NCBI RefSeq assembly: GCF_016599715.1
Contig: NZ_CP067019.1
Span: forward strand, 1,054,001 to 1,118,000
Direction: 5' to 3'
DNA: 64,000 nt
DNA from: Acinetobacter sp. CS-2
GTDB taxonomy: Bacteria; Pseudomonadota; Gammaproteobacteria; Pseudomonadales; Moraxellaceae
Shown here: in pieces, positions 43,057 through 50,995 of the stretch
Numbering within the stretch: the first letter of the stretch is position 1
Layout of the letters: each line of letters begins with the position of its first letter
Notes under the pieces: model-generated
Database searches by the model: none
Seen by the model: the letters and a program-made list of their open reading frames with translations, nothing else
Told to the model about the DNA's origin: nothing
Position numbers and translations under genes: made by a program

Positions 43057-43262
43057 AAGAAATTACGATTCAAGAATATTCAGTGCTAAAGAAAAAACTT
43101 GAAGCTGAGATTGCAGGCTTTGTGCAAAATAAAGTTGCAGAATTTCAGCATCAAACAGGGATTCAGCCCACAAATATTTATATTTTTACTGAAACCATGA
43201 AAGCATTTGGCTTGCCTGATGCGGTTGTAGTTACTAGCAGTGAAATCGAAACAGATATTTAA
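43053..43262 (+). CDS. Hypothetical phage protein, 69 aa
   Basis: The product has a helical N-terminus (VLKKKLEAEIAGFVQNKVAEFQHQTGIQP) followed by strands. It is similar in style to small proteins near head genes in Acinetobacter phages. Followed by a strong terminator. Function unknown. Confidence 0.55.
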   Translation: MKEITIQEYSVLKKKLEAEIAGFVQNKVAEFQHQTGIQPTNIYIFTETMKAFGLPDAVVVTSSEIETDI

Positions 43263-43282
43263 AATTTAACCAAATTCAACTT

Positions 43283-43306
43283 AAGCACCCAACCGGGTGC
43301 TTTTTT
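43283..43306 (+). terminator. Rho-independent terminator
   Basis: AAGCACCC pairs with GGGTGCTT around AACC with six T. It is followed by TATTGCCT, a short sequence seen behind several terminators in this prophage. Confidence 0.8.
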
Positions 43307-43378
43307 ATTGCCTGCTGAAAGCGGATGCGGACAGCGTAACGAGCGGATGCTCATTTTAGAAATAGGGTCGGATGACTT

Positions 43379-44137
43379 ATGAAATTGAAATTAGACGAAA
43401 ACGGTCATGTAGTGGTTCAAGATGGCAAGCCTGTTTATGTCCATGATGATGGTAAAGAGGTAGCTTTTGATGCACCGCAGACAGTGGCAACGATTACTCG
43501 CCTGAATGGTGAAGCTAAAACTCATCGTGAAGCCAAAGAGCAATTTGAAGCACAGGCTAAAGCTTTCGAAGGGCTTGACCCTGTAAAGGTAAAAGAGGCG
43601 TTAAACATTGTTCAAAACTTGGATGCTAAAAAACTTGTGGATGCAGGTGAGGTAGACAAGGTGAAGGCTGAAATTACTGAAGCGTTAAAACAGACCTACG
43701 AGCCACAACTCCAAAAACTTACACAAGAACGTGATTCTGTGCAGCAGCAATTACACAGTGAATTGATTGGCGGTGGTTTTGCTCGTTCTAAGTTCATTCA
43801 AGACAACATCGCTGTACCGGTAGACATGATTCAAGCCACGTTTGGGAAAAACTTCCAGATCGAAAACGGCAAAGTCGTGGCAGTTGGTGCCGATGGTCAA
43901 AAAATCTATTCACGCACTCGCCCGGGTGAAATCGCAGACTTTGATGAGGCCTTGGAAACTTTGGTTGGTGGATACCAGCACAAGGATTCAATTTTAAAAG
44001 GTTCTCAAGCTGGTGGCGGTGGGTTCCAGGGTGGTGGTCAAGGTGGTGGTGCAAAAACAATGACGCGCCAGCAGTTTGAATCTCTTGATCCTGTTGGCCG
44101 GGCACAATTCACGCGTGAAGGCGGACAAATTCAATAA
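43379..44137 (+). CDS. Capsid scaffolding-like protein
   Basis: This 252-residue protein directly ahead of the coat gene is rich in Glu, Lys, Ala and Gln. A coiled-coil region (residues about 45-125) is followed by FARSKFIQDNIAVPVDMIQATFGKNFQIENGKVVAVG and a Gly-rich tail. This is the pattern of phage scaffold proteins (DUF6651-like). It should guide prohead assembly and leave the head. Confidence 0.7.
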   Translation: MKLKLDENGHVVVQDGKPVYVHDDGKEVAFDAPQTVATITRLNGEAKTHREAKEQFEAQAKAFEGLDPVKVKEALNIVQNLDAKKLVDAGEVDKVKAEITEALKQTYEPQLQKLTQERDSVQQQLHSELIGGGFARSKFIQDNIAVPVDMIQATFGKNFQIENGKVVAVGADGQKIYSRTRPGEIADFDEALETLVGGYQHKDSILKGSQAGGGGFQGGGQGGGAKTMTRQQFESLDPVGRAQFTREGGQIQ

Positions 44138-44159
44138 TATTTTTAATGGAGTTTAGCTT

Positions 44160-45314
44160 ATGGCTAACGATTTAAATGGTTTAATCCCTACGATTTACAA
44201 TGCGCTCGATACAGTATCACGTGAGCTTGTTGGTATTATTCCAGCAGTTTCGTCTGATATGACATTTGAGCGTGCAGCAAAAGGCCAGAAGGTGAAATCA
44301 CCTGTAACCTCTGGTGCAACTGCTACTGACATCACACCAGACGTAACGCCACCAGATGATGGGGACCAAAACATTGGTTCTGTCGAAATGGAAATCACTA
44401 AAGCACGTCGTGTTCCTGTTCGCTGGAACGGTGAGGAAAAGCGTGGTCTGGACAACAATGGCGCATCATACAATGTAATCCTGCGTGACCAATTCGCTCA
44501 AGGTATGCGTACTCTGGTGAATGAAGTTGAAGCGGATTTGGCGGCATTACACTTAAAAGCGTCACGCGCAGTTGGTACTGCTGGCACAACTCCTTTTGCA
44601 AGTGGTTTAGGCGATACAGCACAAGCACTGAAGTTGCTTAAAGACAATGGCGCACCAGCATCTGATTTGCAGATGGTAATTGATACTACTGCTGGCGCAA
44701 ACATGCGTACATTGGCGCAGCTTAATAAGGCGAATGAAGCTAACGACGATAGCTTGCTGCGTCGTGGTGTATTGCTTGATGTGCATGGTTTTGCGATTCG
44801 TGAATCCGCTCAAATCAAATCGCATACAGCCGGTACTGGTGCATTAGCAACTACTGATACAACAGGTTATGCAGTGGGCGCTAAGGAAATCACGCTTGCG
44901 AGTGCTGGCACCGGAACCATCCTTATTGGTGACGCTATTTCATTTGCTGGCGACCCTAACAAATATATCGTTGTTGCTGGCGATACGGATGTGTCGAATG
45001 GCGGCAAGGTGACTATTGCGGCTCCCGGCTTACGTAAAGCAATCCCAGCAGCTGCGACAGCAATCACTGTGACTGCTGGTTCTGTGCGAAACATGGTTTT
45101 CCCTCGTTCTGCGATTGCACTGGCAACACGTGCACCTGCATTACCGCAACAAGGTGATTCTGCTGTTGACCGTACAATCATCACTGATCCAGTGAGCGGC
45201 TTGTCCTTTGAAGTATCTGTATATGCTCAATACCGTCAGGTGCAATATGAAATTGCGCTGGCATGGGGCTGTGCTGCACTCAAGCCTGAACATCTCGCGA
45301 TTGTTTTGGGGTAA
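44160..45314 (+). CDS. Major capsid protein, P22 coat family
   Basis: This 384-residue protein matches P22-type coat proteins: MANDLNGLIPTIYNALDTVSRELVGIIPAVSSD at the N-terminus, NIGSVEMEITKARRVPVRWNGEEKRG near residue 62, and a late Ig-like or inserted domain (residues about 225-300). It uses the HK97 fold. It stands 23 nt behind the scaffold gene. Confidence 0.88.
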   Translation: MANDLNGLIPTIYNALDTVSRELVGIIPAVSSDMTFERAAKGQKVKSPVTSGATATDITPDVTPPDDGDQNIGSVEMEITKARRVPVRWNGEEKRGLDNNGASYNVILRDQFAQGMRTLVNEVEADLAALHLKASRAVGTAGTTPFASGLGDTAQALKLLKDNGAPASDLQMVIDTTAGANMRTLAQLNKANEANDDSLLRRGVLLDVHGFAIRESAQIKSHTAGTGALATTDTTGYAVGAKEITLASAGTGTILIGDAISFAGDPNKYIVVAGDTDVSNGGKVTIAAPGLRKAIPAAATAITVTAGSVRNMVFPRSAIALATRAPALPQQGDSAVDRTIITDPVSGLSFEVSVYAQYRQVQYEIALAWGCAALKPEHLAIVLG

Positions 45315-45326
45315 GCATTAAATCAA

Positions 45327-45352
45327 GGACGCTTTGTGCGTCCTTTGTTTTT
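45327..45352 (+). terminator. Terminator after the coat gene
   Basis: GGACGC pairs with GCGTCC around TTTGT, followed by TTTGTTTTT. It may reduce expression of connector genes relative to coat. Confidence 0.7.
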
Positions 45353-45362
45353 GGAGAGCAAC

Positions 45363-45530
45363 ATGCCACAGATGAAAACAGTAAAAGTTAAACCATGGTC
45401 AAAAGATCAAGGTAACTATGTATTAATTAATGAATTGGATTTTGATCCAAAGATTCACGCACTCTATGAAGAAGTAGAGCAAAAAGAGCCAGCCAAACGC
45501 TCAACCAGAACTGTAAAACCAACGGAATAA
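45363..45530 (+). CDS. Small head protein, 55 aa
   Basis: ATG 45363 is used because TTGGAGAGCAAC precedes it. The basic protein (MPQMKTVKVKPWSKDQGNYV...) ends in KRSTRTVKPTE. Similar small genes follow coat genes in related phages. Function unknown. Confidence 0.55.
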   Translation: MPQMKTVKVKPWSKDQGNYVLINELDFDPKIHALYEEVEQKEPAKRSTRTVKPTE

Positions 45531-45535
45531 TCATT

Positions 45536-45910
45536 ATGAGCTTTATTACTCAAGAACAGGCTGAGCAAATTTTAGGGGCAGACTTTGCACCAGCTGGTGA
45601 TAAAGCTCGCCTCGTTTTACTTGCAAACACCTGGATGAAAAACGAAGTCGGATTTGTTCCAGATCCAATTGACGACCTTATTAAGCAAGCAGCCTGCGAA
45701 ATTATCAAAGGTATTCAGGCTGGTGTGATTTATTCTGGTATTGCCCGGCAGACAACCAGTGAAAGTGTAAAGGCCGATACAGTACAGGTTAGTGAAACAT
45801 TTGCTGAAGGTAGTCGCGAAATTTCAGAGTATGAGCAAATCGCTAAAGCTTTGATTGATTCGCTTGATCTAAAACCCAAAGGATTTGGATTTGAGGTGTA
45901 TCGGGCATGA
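45536..45910 (+). CDS. Head-tail connector (DnaT-like/Gp15-like)
   Basis: This 124-residue helical protein (ITQEQAEQILGADFAPAGDKARLVLLANTWMKNEV...DLIKQAACEIIKGIQ) has the size, helix pattern and place, behind the coat gene, of phage head-tail adaptors. The precise family is not certain. Confidence 0.65.
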   Translation: MSFITQEQAEQILGADFAPAGDKARLVLLANTWMKNEVGFVPDPIDDLIKQAACEIIKGIQAGVIYSGIARQTTSESVKADTVQVSETFAEGSREISEYEQIAKALIDSLDLKPKGFGFEVYRA

Positions 45911-46287
45911 TTAATAACAATTATGTGCCTGAATGGTATACCACACCATTTGAGCACATGCGTTACACACTGGTCAGAAACCAAGATCAACTCGATATTC
46001 TATTTGATACTGTAAAAGCACCATTTGAATTTTTAGAAGGTGGCGCAGATGCCCGGGTAAACTTTAATGATGACCATGCAATTGTTCAGATTAAAGATTG
46101 CGACTGGTGGGATGTAAATCAGATTCATGGCCTTCTACTTCATGAGGCTGTGCATATCTGGCAAGAGTTAAAGTTAAAAATGGGTGAAGAAAACCCAAGT
46201 ATCGAGTTTGAAGCTTATTCAATTCAAGCACTAGCTCAAGACTTATTTGAGCTTTATGAGCGGAGTGAATGCAGTGATCAAAAATAA
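45907..46287 (+). CDS. HExxH zincin-like protein in the head-tail region
   Basis: This 126-residue protein contains LLLHEAVHIWQE with an HExxH motif at residues 79-83 and a later FEAYSIQALAQ that could supply the third ligand Glu. This fits a minimal zinc metalloprotease fold, although activity is not proven. It overlaps both neighbours, so it is made with head completion proteins. Confidence 0.6.
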   Translation: MINNNYVPEWYTTPFEHMRYTLVRNQDQLDILFDTVKAPFEFLEGGADARVNFNDDHAIVQIKDCDWWDVNQIHGLLLHEAVHIWQELKLKMGEENPSIEFEAYSIQALAQDLFELYERSECSDQK

Positions 46288-46651
46288 AATCCAATCCAAG
46301 GTTGGTAAGGCATTTGATAAAAAGCTCGGTGATGCAGTCGATACTTTTACATGTTCCAAAGAAATCCAGTCAGGTAACTTTGATTTTGCAACGCAGACCT
46401 ATCCGGTGATTACAGTTGAAGCTTATACCGGACGTGGTGTGCTGTTTGGATCGTACTTAAAAGATATGGTCAAACCGACTGATTATCAGGTGACTGACTG
46501 CAAGGCCATTGTGCTACAGAATGAAGTGACTCAGGTGCCACAGATTGGTGACGTCTGGACTACCAGTAAGGGCCGGTTTAAGTTGGTAAATATTGGGGTT
46601 GATTCAGTAAGTGCTACTTATACAGCTCAATTAAGAAAGGTGAGCGCATGA
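46274..46651 (+). CDS. Head-tail joining protein-like, 125 aa
   Basis: I start this at GTG 46274 since CGGAG lies 8 nt upstream, against the longer frame from 46247. It has an alpha start and then a beta-rich core (PVITVEAYTGRGVLFGSYLKDMVKPTDYQVTDCKAIVLQNEV, GDVWTTSKGRFKLVNIG), as in phage head-tail stopper barrels. Inferred from order. Confidence 0.6.
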   Translation: MIKNKIQSKVGKAFDKKLGDAVDTFTCSKEIQSGNFDFATQTYPVITVEAYTGRGVLFGSYLKDMVKPTDYQVTDCKAIVLQNEVTQVPQIGDVWTTSKGRFKLVNIGVDSVSATYTAQLRKVSA

Positions 46652-46929
46652 TTTGTATTGATGATCAAAACCTTATACACCAAGCCATGCATACGGATGG
46701 CGTTTATCATGTTGATGTAGGACAATCTGAACCCAAAGTTAAAGAAGTCTTGCTGGATGGCATTAAGACACCACATGTAATTTTTTGCGACACAAATAAA
46801 GGCTATCTCATAAAGCATAAACAGGCAGTGGATGGAAACCTGATCGTAGAAAATGGCGATCTTATTTATGAAATAAAAATAGGTAAGGTTGAGGTAGTTA
46901 AAGATGTCCTGGACAAACAAGCCAACTAA
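46648..46929 (+). CDS. Hypothetical head-tail region protein, 93 aa
   Basis: The protein is beta-rich (TDGVYHVDVGQSEPKVKEVLLDGIKTPHVIFCD). Its ATG overlaps the preceding stop and its end overlaps the next gene by 26 nt. No family recognised. Confidence 0.5.
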   Translation: MICIDDQNLIHQAMHTDGVYHVDVGQSEPKVKEVLLDGIKTPHVIFCDTNKGYLIKHKQAVDGNLIVENGDLIYEIKIGKVEVVKDVLDKQAN

Positions 46930-47281
46930 TTTTGCACTCAACGTTCTGAAAGATGCAGATGACCACCTTAAAAAGATTGTAGGGGATACGCTACAGCAAG
47001 TGATTACTCGATCCCCGGTTATGGATGGTGAATTTCGAGCATCACATAAAGTCACACTTGATTCTCTGCAAACCACCTATGAGAAAGGCTTTGACTTGTC
47101 AGGTGGTACAACACTGGCAGAAGGCTTAAAGGTGGCATCTACAGCAAAAATAGGCGGGCTTGTTTATATCCAGACATTAAGCCCATATGGTGACAAGTTG
47201 GAGAATGGTTGGAGTCAGCAAGCGCCACTCGGAGTATTTGCACTAGCCTTTCAATCTGTAGCAAATAAGTATAATAAATAG
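46904..47281 (+). CDS. Tail completion protein (HK97 gp10-like)
   Basis: This 125-residue protein has the HK97 gp10-type order: a helical start, VITRSPVMDGEFRASHKVTLDS near residue 32, then a C-terminal IQTLSPYGDKLENGWSQQAPLGVFALAF. The last pattern (NG-S-QAP-G) is typical of the family. It connects head and tail. Confidence 0.75.
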   Translation: MSWTNKPTNFALNVLKDADDHLKKIVGDTLQQVITRSPVMDGEFRASHKVTLDSLQTTYEKGFDLSGGTTLAEGLKVASTAKIGGLVYIQTLSPYGDKLENGWSQQAPLGVFALAFQSVANKYNK

Positions 47282-47288
47282 ATAGTTA

Positions 47289-47339
47289 TGGTATAATAAA
47301 TAAGCGAAAAGCCTAGTTGCTGGAAACAACTAAGCCTTT
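47289..47339 (+). promoter_or_regulatory. Extended -10 promoter and 5' hairpin of the GIY-YIG gene
   Basis: TGGTATAAT (47289-47297) is an extended -10 box. The hairpin AAAG-CC-TAGTTG / CAACTA-AGC-CTTT (47308-47339) starts 10 nt later and ends in TTTCTAATCA. The HNH leader ends in TTTCTGATCA. The same arrangement in front of two unrelated nuclease genes suggests a shared control module. Confidence 0.6.
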
Positions 47340-47833
47340 CTAATCAACCTGTTAATGAGAGTAACAAGATGACCGAAGTCAATTCTAAAGTCATGGCGTC
47401 TGCTATGCAATCAAAGACTGAAAAGTTTATTCAGAAAGCCAGAAAAGTTCATGGCGAAAAATATAGCTATATCAACTCAATCTACACCCGATCCAAAGAG
47501 AAAATCGAAATAATCTGCCTTCAACATGGCTCTTTCTGGCAATTCCCTGACAACCACTTAAAGGGTCATGGTTGTTGTGAGTGTGCAGGGGTTGGGCGAA
47601 GAAACACAAAGGAAATAATCGACAGGTTTAGAGCCAAGCATGGCGATAGATATGATTACTCAAAAGTAATCTTTAAATCTGTAGATTCACCCGTTGAGAT
47701 TGGCTGCAAGGTTCATGGTTATTTTTGGCAAACACCATACAACCACACAAAGGGCGCTAATTGCAGGCTGTGCGCAATTGCCGAACACCCAAATCTTCAG
47801 CAAAAAGATGAGGACTTAGTGATTGCTGAATTT

Positions 47834-49013
47834 CTCTGTACACGACAAATTTCATAGGATCCTTGTCCTATCAGGCTTTTTCTTTCTTAAAATTGCTAGC
47901 ACTTTCTTAAATTCTTCTTTTTTTCCAAAACCAATCAAACGTAGAATAGCCATTTGAACATAGTCCAAACCGTAGCGAAATAAACTTACTGAAAGTCGTC
48001 CATGCTTCTTTATTTTTATCGCTTTTTTCCGATCATGTTGCCATTCACCTGTTAAATAGCACCAACAGAAACCGATAGCTAGCACTGCTATCAATTTCTT
48101 GACTCGTCTAGGGTCTGTTAAACGAGTATTTTCAAGATTGAATCCACGTCCTTTGAGACAACTAAATAACGTTTCGATTTCCCAGCGTAATGCATAATCA
48201 CGAATAGCAGAAGCATTAAACATAGGAGAAACAACAAGTAAAAGCTCTCCATCTTCTAATCGTAGCGCACTAATATACAGTTTCACTCGACCAACCCAAA
48301 TACGTCGTTTACGACATTCAGTTTGACCAACTTGAAGATGACGAAATAAATCACTAATTTTATGATTCTTGGCTAAGTGATTGGTCACAATAAAGTTTTT
48401 TTAACACGTATACAGAAGTTAATGTCATTTTCAATTAACCATGTAAACCATTTCTCACCGATAAATTCTCTGTCTGCAAACACATTCACAATACGATCTT
48501 TACCAAAAATGGAGATAAAGCGTTGAATCAAAGCAATACGCTCTTTTGTATCTGAATTTCCACGTTTATTGAGCAATGTCCAAACAATAGGTATCGCTAT
48601 TCCACGATAGACGATGGCTAACATCAAGATATTAATATCTCGTTTTCCCCATTTCCAATTAGTTCTATCCAAAGTTAATTGGACTTTATCGAATGAAAAT
48701 ATATTGAAAATTAACTGAGAAATTTGACGATAATCGAAATACTGATCTGCAAAGAAGCGTTGTATACGTCGATAAAATGATTGTGGTAAGCACTTGATGG
48801 GTAAGGCTTTAGATGCAGAAGAAAGATTACATGTCTGTTTTACAATTAATGCAAGCATAATCAGTGTAAAACATTTTGCATGTGACTTGTTCCACTTTAG
48901 ATATTTGTTTAAGATGAGATGTAACTCATTGAAATGTGTCATCATATTCGTCGTCAGAAAACAAGTATTATGCCATTATTTCAATGAGTTATCTTTTTTT
49001 GTCGTGTACAAAG
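47834..49013 (-). mobile_element. ISAba1-like insertion sequence (IS4 family), 1180 bp
   Basis: The ends CTCTGTACACGACAAA and TTTGTCGTGTACAAAG are near-perfect 16-bp inverted repeats with two mismatches. They are flanked by GCTGAATTT at 47825-47833 and 49014-49022, a 9-bp target duplication. Length is exactly 1180 bp. All three features are those known for ISAba1. The transposase sequence is close to ISAba1 but seems to differ at some residues, so an isoform or close relative is possible. Confidence 0.92.
47852..48945 (-). CDS. IS4-family transposase in two frames joined by a -1 shift
   Basis: Two overlapping frames encode one transposase. The first (48945 to 48385, 186 aa) has the DDE-type Asp in LTLDRTNWKWG and in VFADREF. 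The second (48388 to 47852) has the YREK-like ALRWEIETLFSCLKGRGFN. They join at a run of seven A (plus-strand T at 48396-48402) where a -1 slip turns ...RVKKTLL into ...RVKKNFIVTNHL. ISAba1 has the same two-frame design. Confidence 0.88.
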
Positions 49014-49551
49014 GCTGAATTTATAAAAGCGCATGGTGATAGGTATGACTATTCGCTTGTCAAATATAAAGGGGCTTTTGTTCATGTAGATATTATTTGC
49101 AGAGAGCATGGTATTTTTAAACAAACCCCGCATAATCATAAGGGTGGAAACGGATGCCCTGATTGTGCAAATGAAAACAAAGATACCTATTCAAGAGGAA
49201 AGTACATAAATCTATGTAAAAAATACTCAGACGGGAAAAGCTCGTTATACCTAATTCAAATGAAAGGAAATGGTGAGGTTTTTTACAAAATAGGCATCAC
49301 TAAAGAAACCATTAAAGAGCGATTTAGGAAAGTAAAAGGCTACTCGGTTGCGCTGGTTCATGTCGTGCAGGGTGATGCTGGCTACATTTGGGATTTGGAA
49401 AAAAGAATCCATGGTTTATTAAAAAGATACAAATACAGTCCAAGGATAATTTTTGGTGGACACACCGAGTGTTTTAACAAGATAACTAAACCTGTGATAG
49501 GGCTGTTAAAGCAGCTTGAAGCAGATACTCAAATTCAATTGGTGGCATAAC

Positions 49552-49965
49552 ATGAGCATGTCCTTATCTCAAGCTGAAACTGAAATTTATAAAAAAATTG
49601 GTCAATTCACCGGTGTGGAAAAAGCAAATCTGCGCATTGAAAATCAACTTTTAAATAATGGGCAACCATTTAAAGCACCAACAAACAAGCCGTGGTGTAA
49701 GGTTTCTATACAGTACGCTGACAGCCAAATGGCATCTATTGGTGATGGCCCGTGTATCCGTGATTACGGCATGATTTCAATTCAGTGCTTTACACCAAAG
49801 AGCAATGGAACACTTGCTATGACCGCATTGTGTGACCAGTGGCGCGAATTACTGCAATCATTCGGTGTATCTCATCTTGAAGTCTACAAAGTCCACGCAC
49901 CACAAAGCATGGATGACCAAGATTTTTACGCAAAAATAATTAGAGCTGAGTTCCGAGTGAACTAG
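49552..49965 (+). CDS. Tail terminator-like protein, 137 aa
   Basis: Start ATG 49552 is 1 nt behind the nuclease stop; an ATG upstream lies inside that gene. The product has a helix (AETEIYKKIGQFTGV) and beta strands with WCKVSIQYADSQMASIG, the pattern of phage tail terminators of the lambda gpU type. It follows the tail completion protein in the undisturbed order. Confidence 0.65.
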   Translation: MSMSLSQAETEIYKKIGQFTGVEKANLRIENQLLNNGQPFKAPTNKPWCKVSIQYADSQMASIGDGPCIRDYGMISIQCFTPKSNGTLAMTALCDQWRELLQSFGVSHLEVYKVHAPQSMDDQDFYAKIIRAEFRVN

Positions 49966-49980
49966 CTTAAACCCTTAATT

Positions 49981-50007
49981 AAACCGTCCTTATTGGGCGG
50001 TTTTTTT
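49981..50007 (+). terminator. Rho-independent terminator
   Basis: AAACCGTCC pairs with GGGCGGTTT around TTATT with seven T. It starts an accessory island (rha) in the tail operon and is followed by ATGCCT. Confidence 0.8.
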
Positions 50008-50071
50008 ATGCCTGTTTTCAGGCAAACCACTGGCTAGAGCGACGGTTCGAAAAGCACGTTTCCATATTCAG

Positions 50072-50103
50072 CGTGCCTGCCAGTTTCTTTTTTTTGAATA
50101 TGG
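50072..50103. repeat. 9-bp inverted repeat before rha
   Basis: CCATATTCA (50072-50080) and TGAATATGG (50095-50103) are perfect complements 14 nt apart. They sit directly before the GGTTAGGAG ribosome-binding site of rha, so they may be an operator or a hairpin that hides it. Confidence 0.45.
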
Positions 50104-50116
50104 TTAGGAGAAAGTC

Positions 50117-50641
50117 ATGAATATGATGACAACATTAAATTTACGCGCCATGGTCTCAAATGAAAATGGTGAACCAAAGACAACCAGTTATGCAGTAGCA
50201 GAAGCATTCAAAAAAAGACACTCTGATGTGCTTCGAGCAATTAAAAATATGAAGTGCTCACAGAAATTCCGTGAACGCAATTTTGCGCTTTGCTTTGAAA
50301 ACAACAAGTTACAGAACGGAAAGCCTAGAAAATTTTATCAAATGACTAAAGATGGGTGGATGTTTCTGGTGATGGGCTTTAATGGCGAGAAGGCTGATGC
50401 AGTAAAAGAGCAATTTATTGATGCCTTCAACTGGATGGCAAGCCAATTAACCCAAATCTTTCAATCTAAATGGGCTAGATATAATCATATTGTCGGTTAT
50501 CGCGAAAATCGCAAACAGCAAGTTAGTTGCTCAGCCAGAGACATGAATGTGTGGAAACATGAAAAGCATCCGCTTGATGATGAGATAGCGCAATTAGAAA
50601 GTGAATTGCAGCCGTCATTGCCATTTGCTGGCGGGGTTTAA
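50117..50641 (+). CDS. Rha family phage regulatory protein
   Basis: This 174-residue protein has the Rha domain in residues 8-115: TTSYAVAEAFKKRHSDVLRAIKNMKCS...FRERNFALCFENNK and RKFYQMTKDGWMFLVMGFNGEKA. Rha proteins are phage regulators, in phi80 harmful to hosts lacking IHF. It is part of an island bounded by terminators in the tail operon. Confidence 0.85.
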   Translation: MNMMTTLNLRAMVSNENGEPKTTSYAVAEAFKKRHSDVLRAIKNMKCSQKFRERNFALCFENNKLQNGKPRKFYQMTKDGWMFLVMGFNGEKADAVKEQFIDAFNWMASQLTQIFQSKWARYNHIVGYRENRKQQVSCSARDMNVWKHEKHPLDDEIAQLESELQPSLPFAGGV

Positions 50642-50643
50642 TC

Positions 50644-50919
50644 ATGAATATTGCTTATGTGGTTGCAGAGTGTCGACCAAGCACAGACGAAGAAAATTAT
50701 GCTGACATTAATATTGGCGATGATAGCTATATATTTTGTTCAATAGAGCCAGTAGCAGACACAGGAAATTGGCAGAAGAATATTCAAGCAGCCATTTTAA
50801 TTGGCATTGATATTGAGCGAACAAGACCAAATCACAGACATATCACATTACATGCTGAAAGTATCTTGAAATTATGCCAAGGCATACAGGGTGAAACCAT
50901 AGATTCTAACCAACATTAA
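50644..50919 (+). CDS. Hypothetical protein behind rha, 91 aa
   Basis: It starts 2 nt behind the rha stop and ends at a terminator, so the two form a unit. The acidic protein (AYVVAECRPSTDEENYADINIGDDSY) has no recognised domain. Confidence 0.5.
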   Translation: MNIAYVVAECRPSTDEENYADINIGDDSYIFCSIEPVADTGNWQKNIQAAILIGIDIERTRPNHRHITLHAESILKLCQGIQGETIDSNQH

Positions 50920-50972
50920 ACCCCGCCAAGTGCGGGGTTAATTATTTCAATGCCACCGAAAGGTGGTTTTTT
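50918..50972 (+). terminator. Two terminators in tandem
   Basis: AACCCCGC/GCGGGGTT (50919-50939), then CCACC/GGTGG (50953-50966) with six T, close the rha unit. TATTGCCTAGAATAGGAG follows, ending in the ribosome-binding site of the tube gene. Confidence 0.75.
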
Positions 50973-50995
50973 ATTGCCTAGAATAGGAGAAAACC

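Larger units (their letters stand above)
47369..49550 (+). pseudogene. DUF723/GIY-YIG homing endonuclease split by an ISAba1-like element
   Basis: The first part (47369-47833) has repeated DUF723-type units (FIQKARKVHGEKYSYINSIY, FRAKHGDRYDYSKVIF, each followed by a short Cys unit such as GHGCCECAG). The second part (from 49014) has another (FIKAHGDRYDYSLVKY) and a GIY-YIG-like end (SSLYLIQMKGNGEVFYKIGITKETIKERFRK). Removing the IS and one copy of the 9-bp duplication gives one frame of 331 codons (...DLVIAEFIKAHG...). The nuclease is inactive while the IS is present. Confidence 0.85.

Noticed and set aside
45330..45362. Start of the 55-aa head gene at ATG 45336
   Set aside because: That start lies in the terminator hairpin; ATG 45363 has the good ribosome-binding site.
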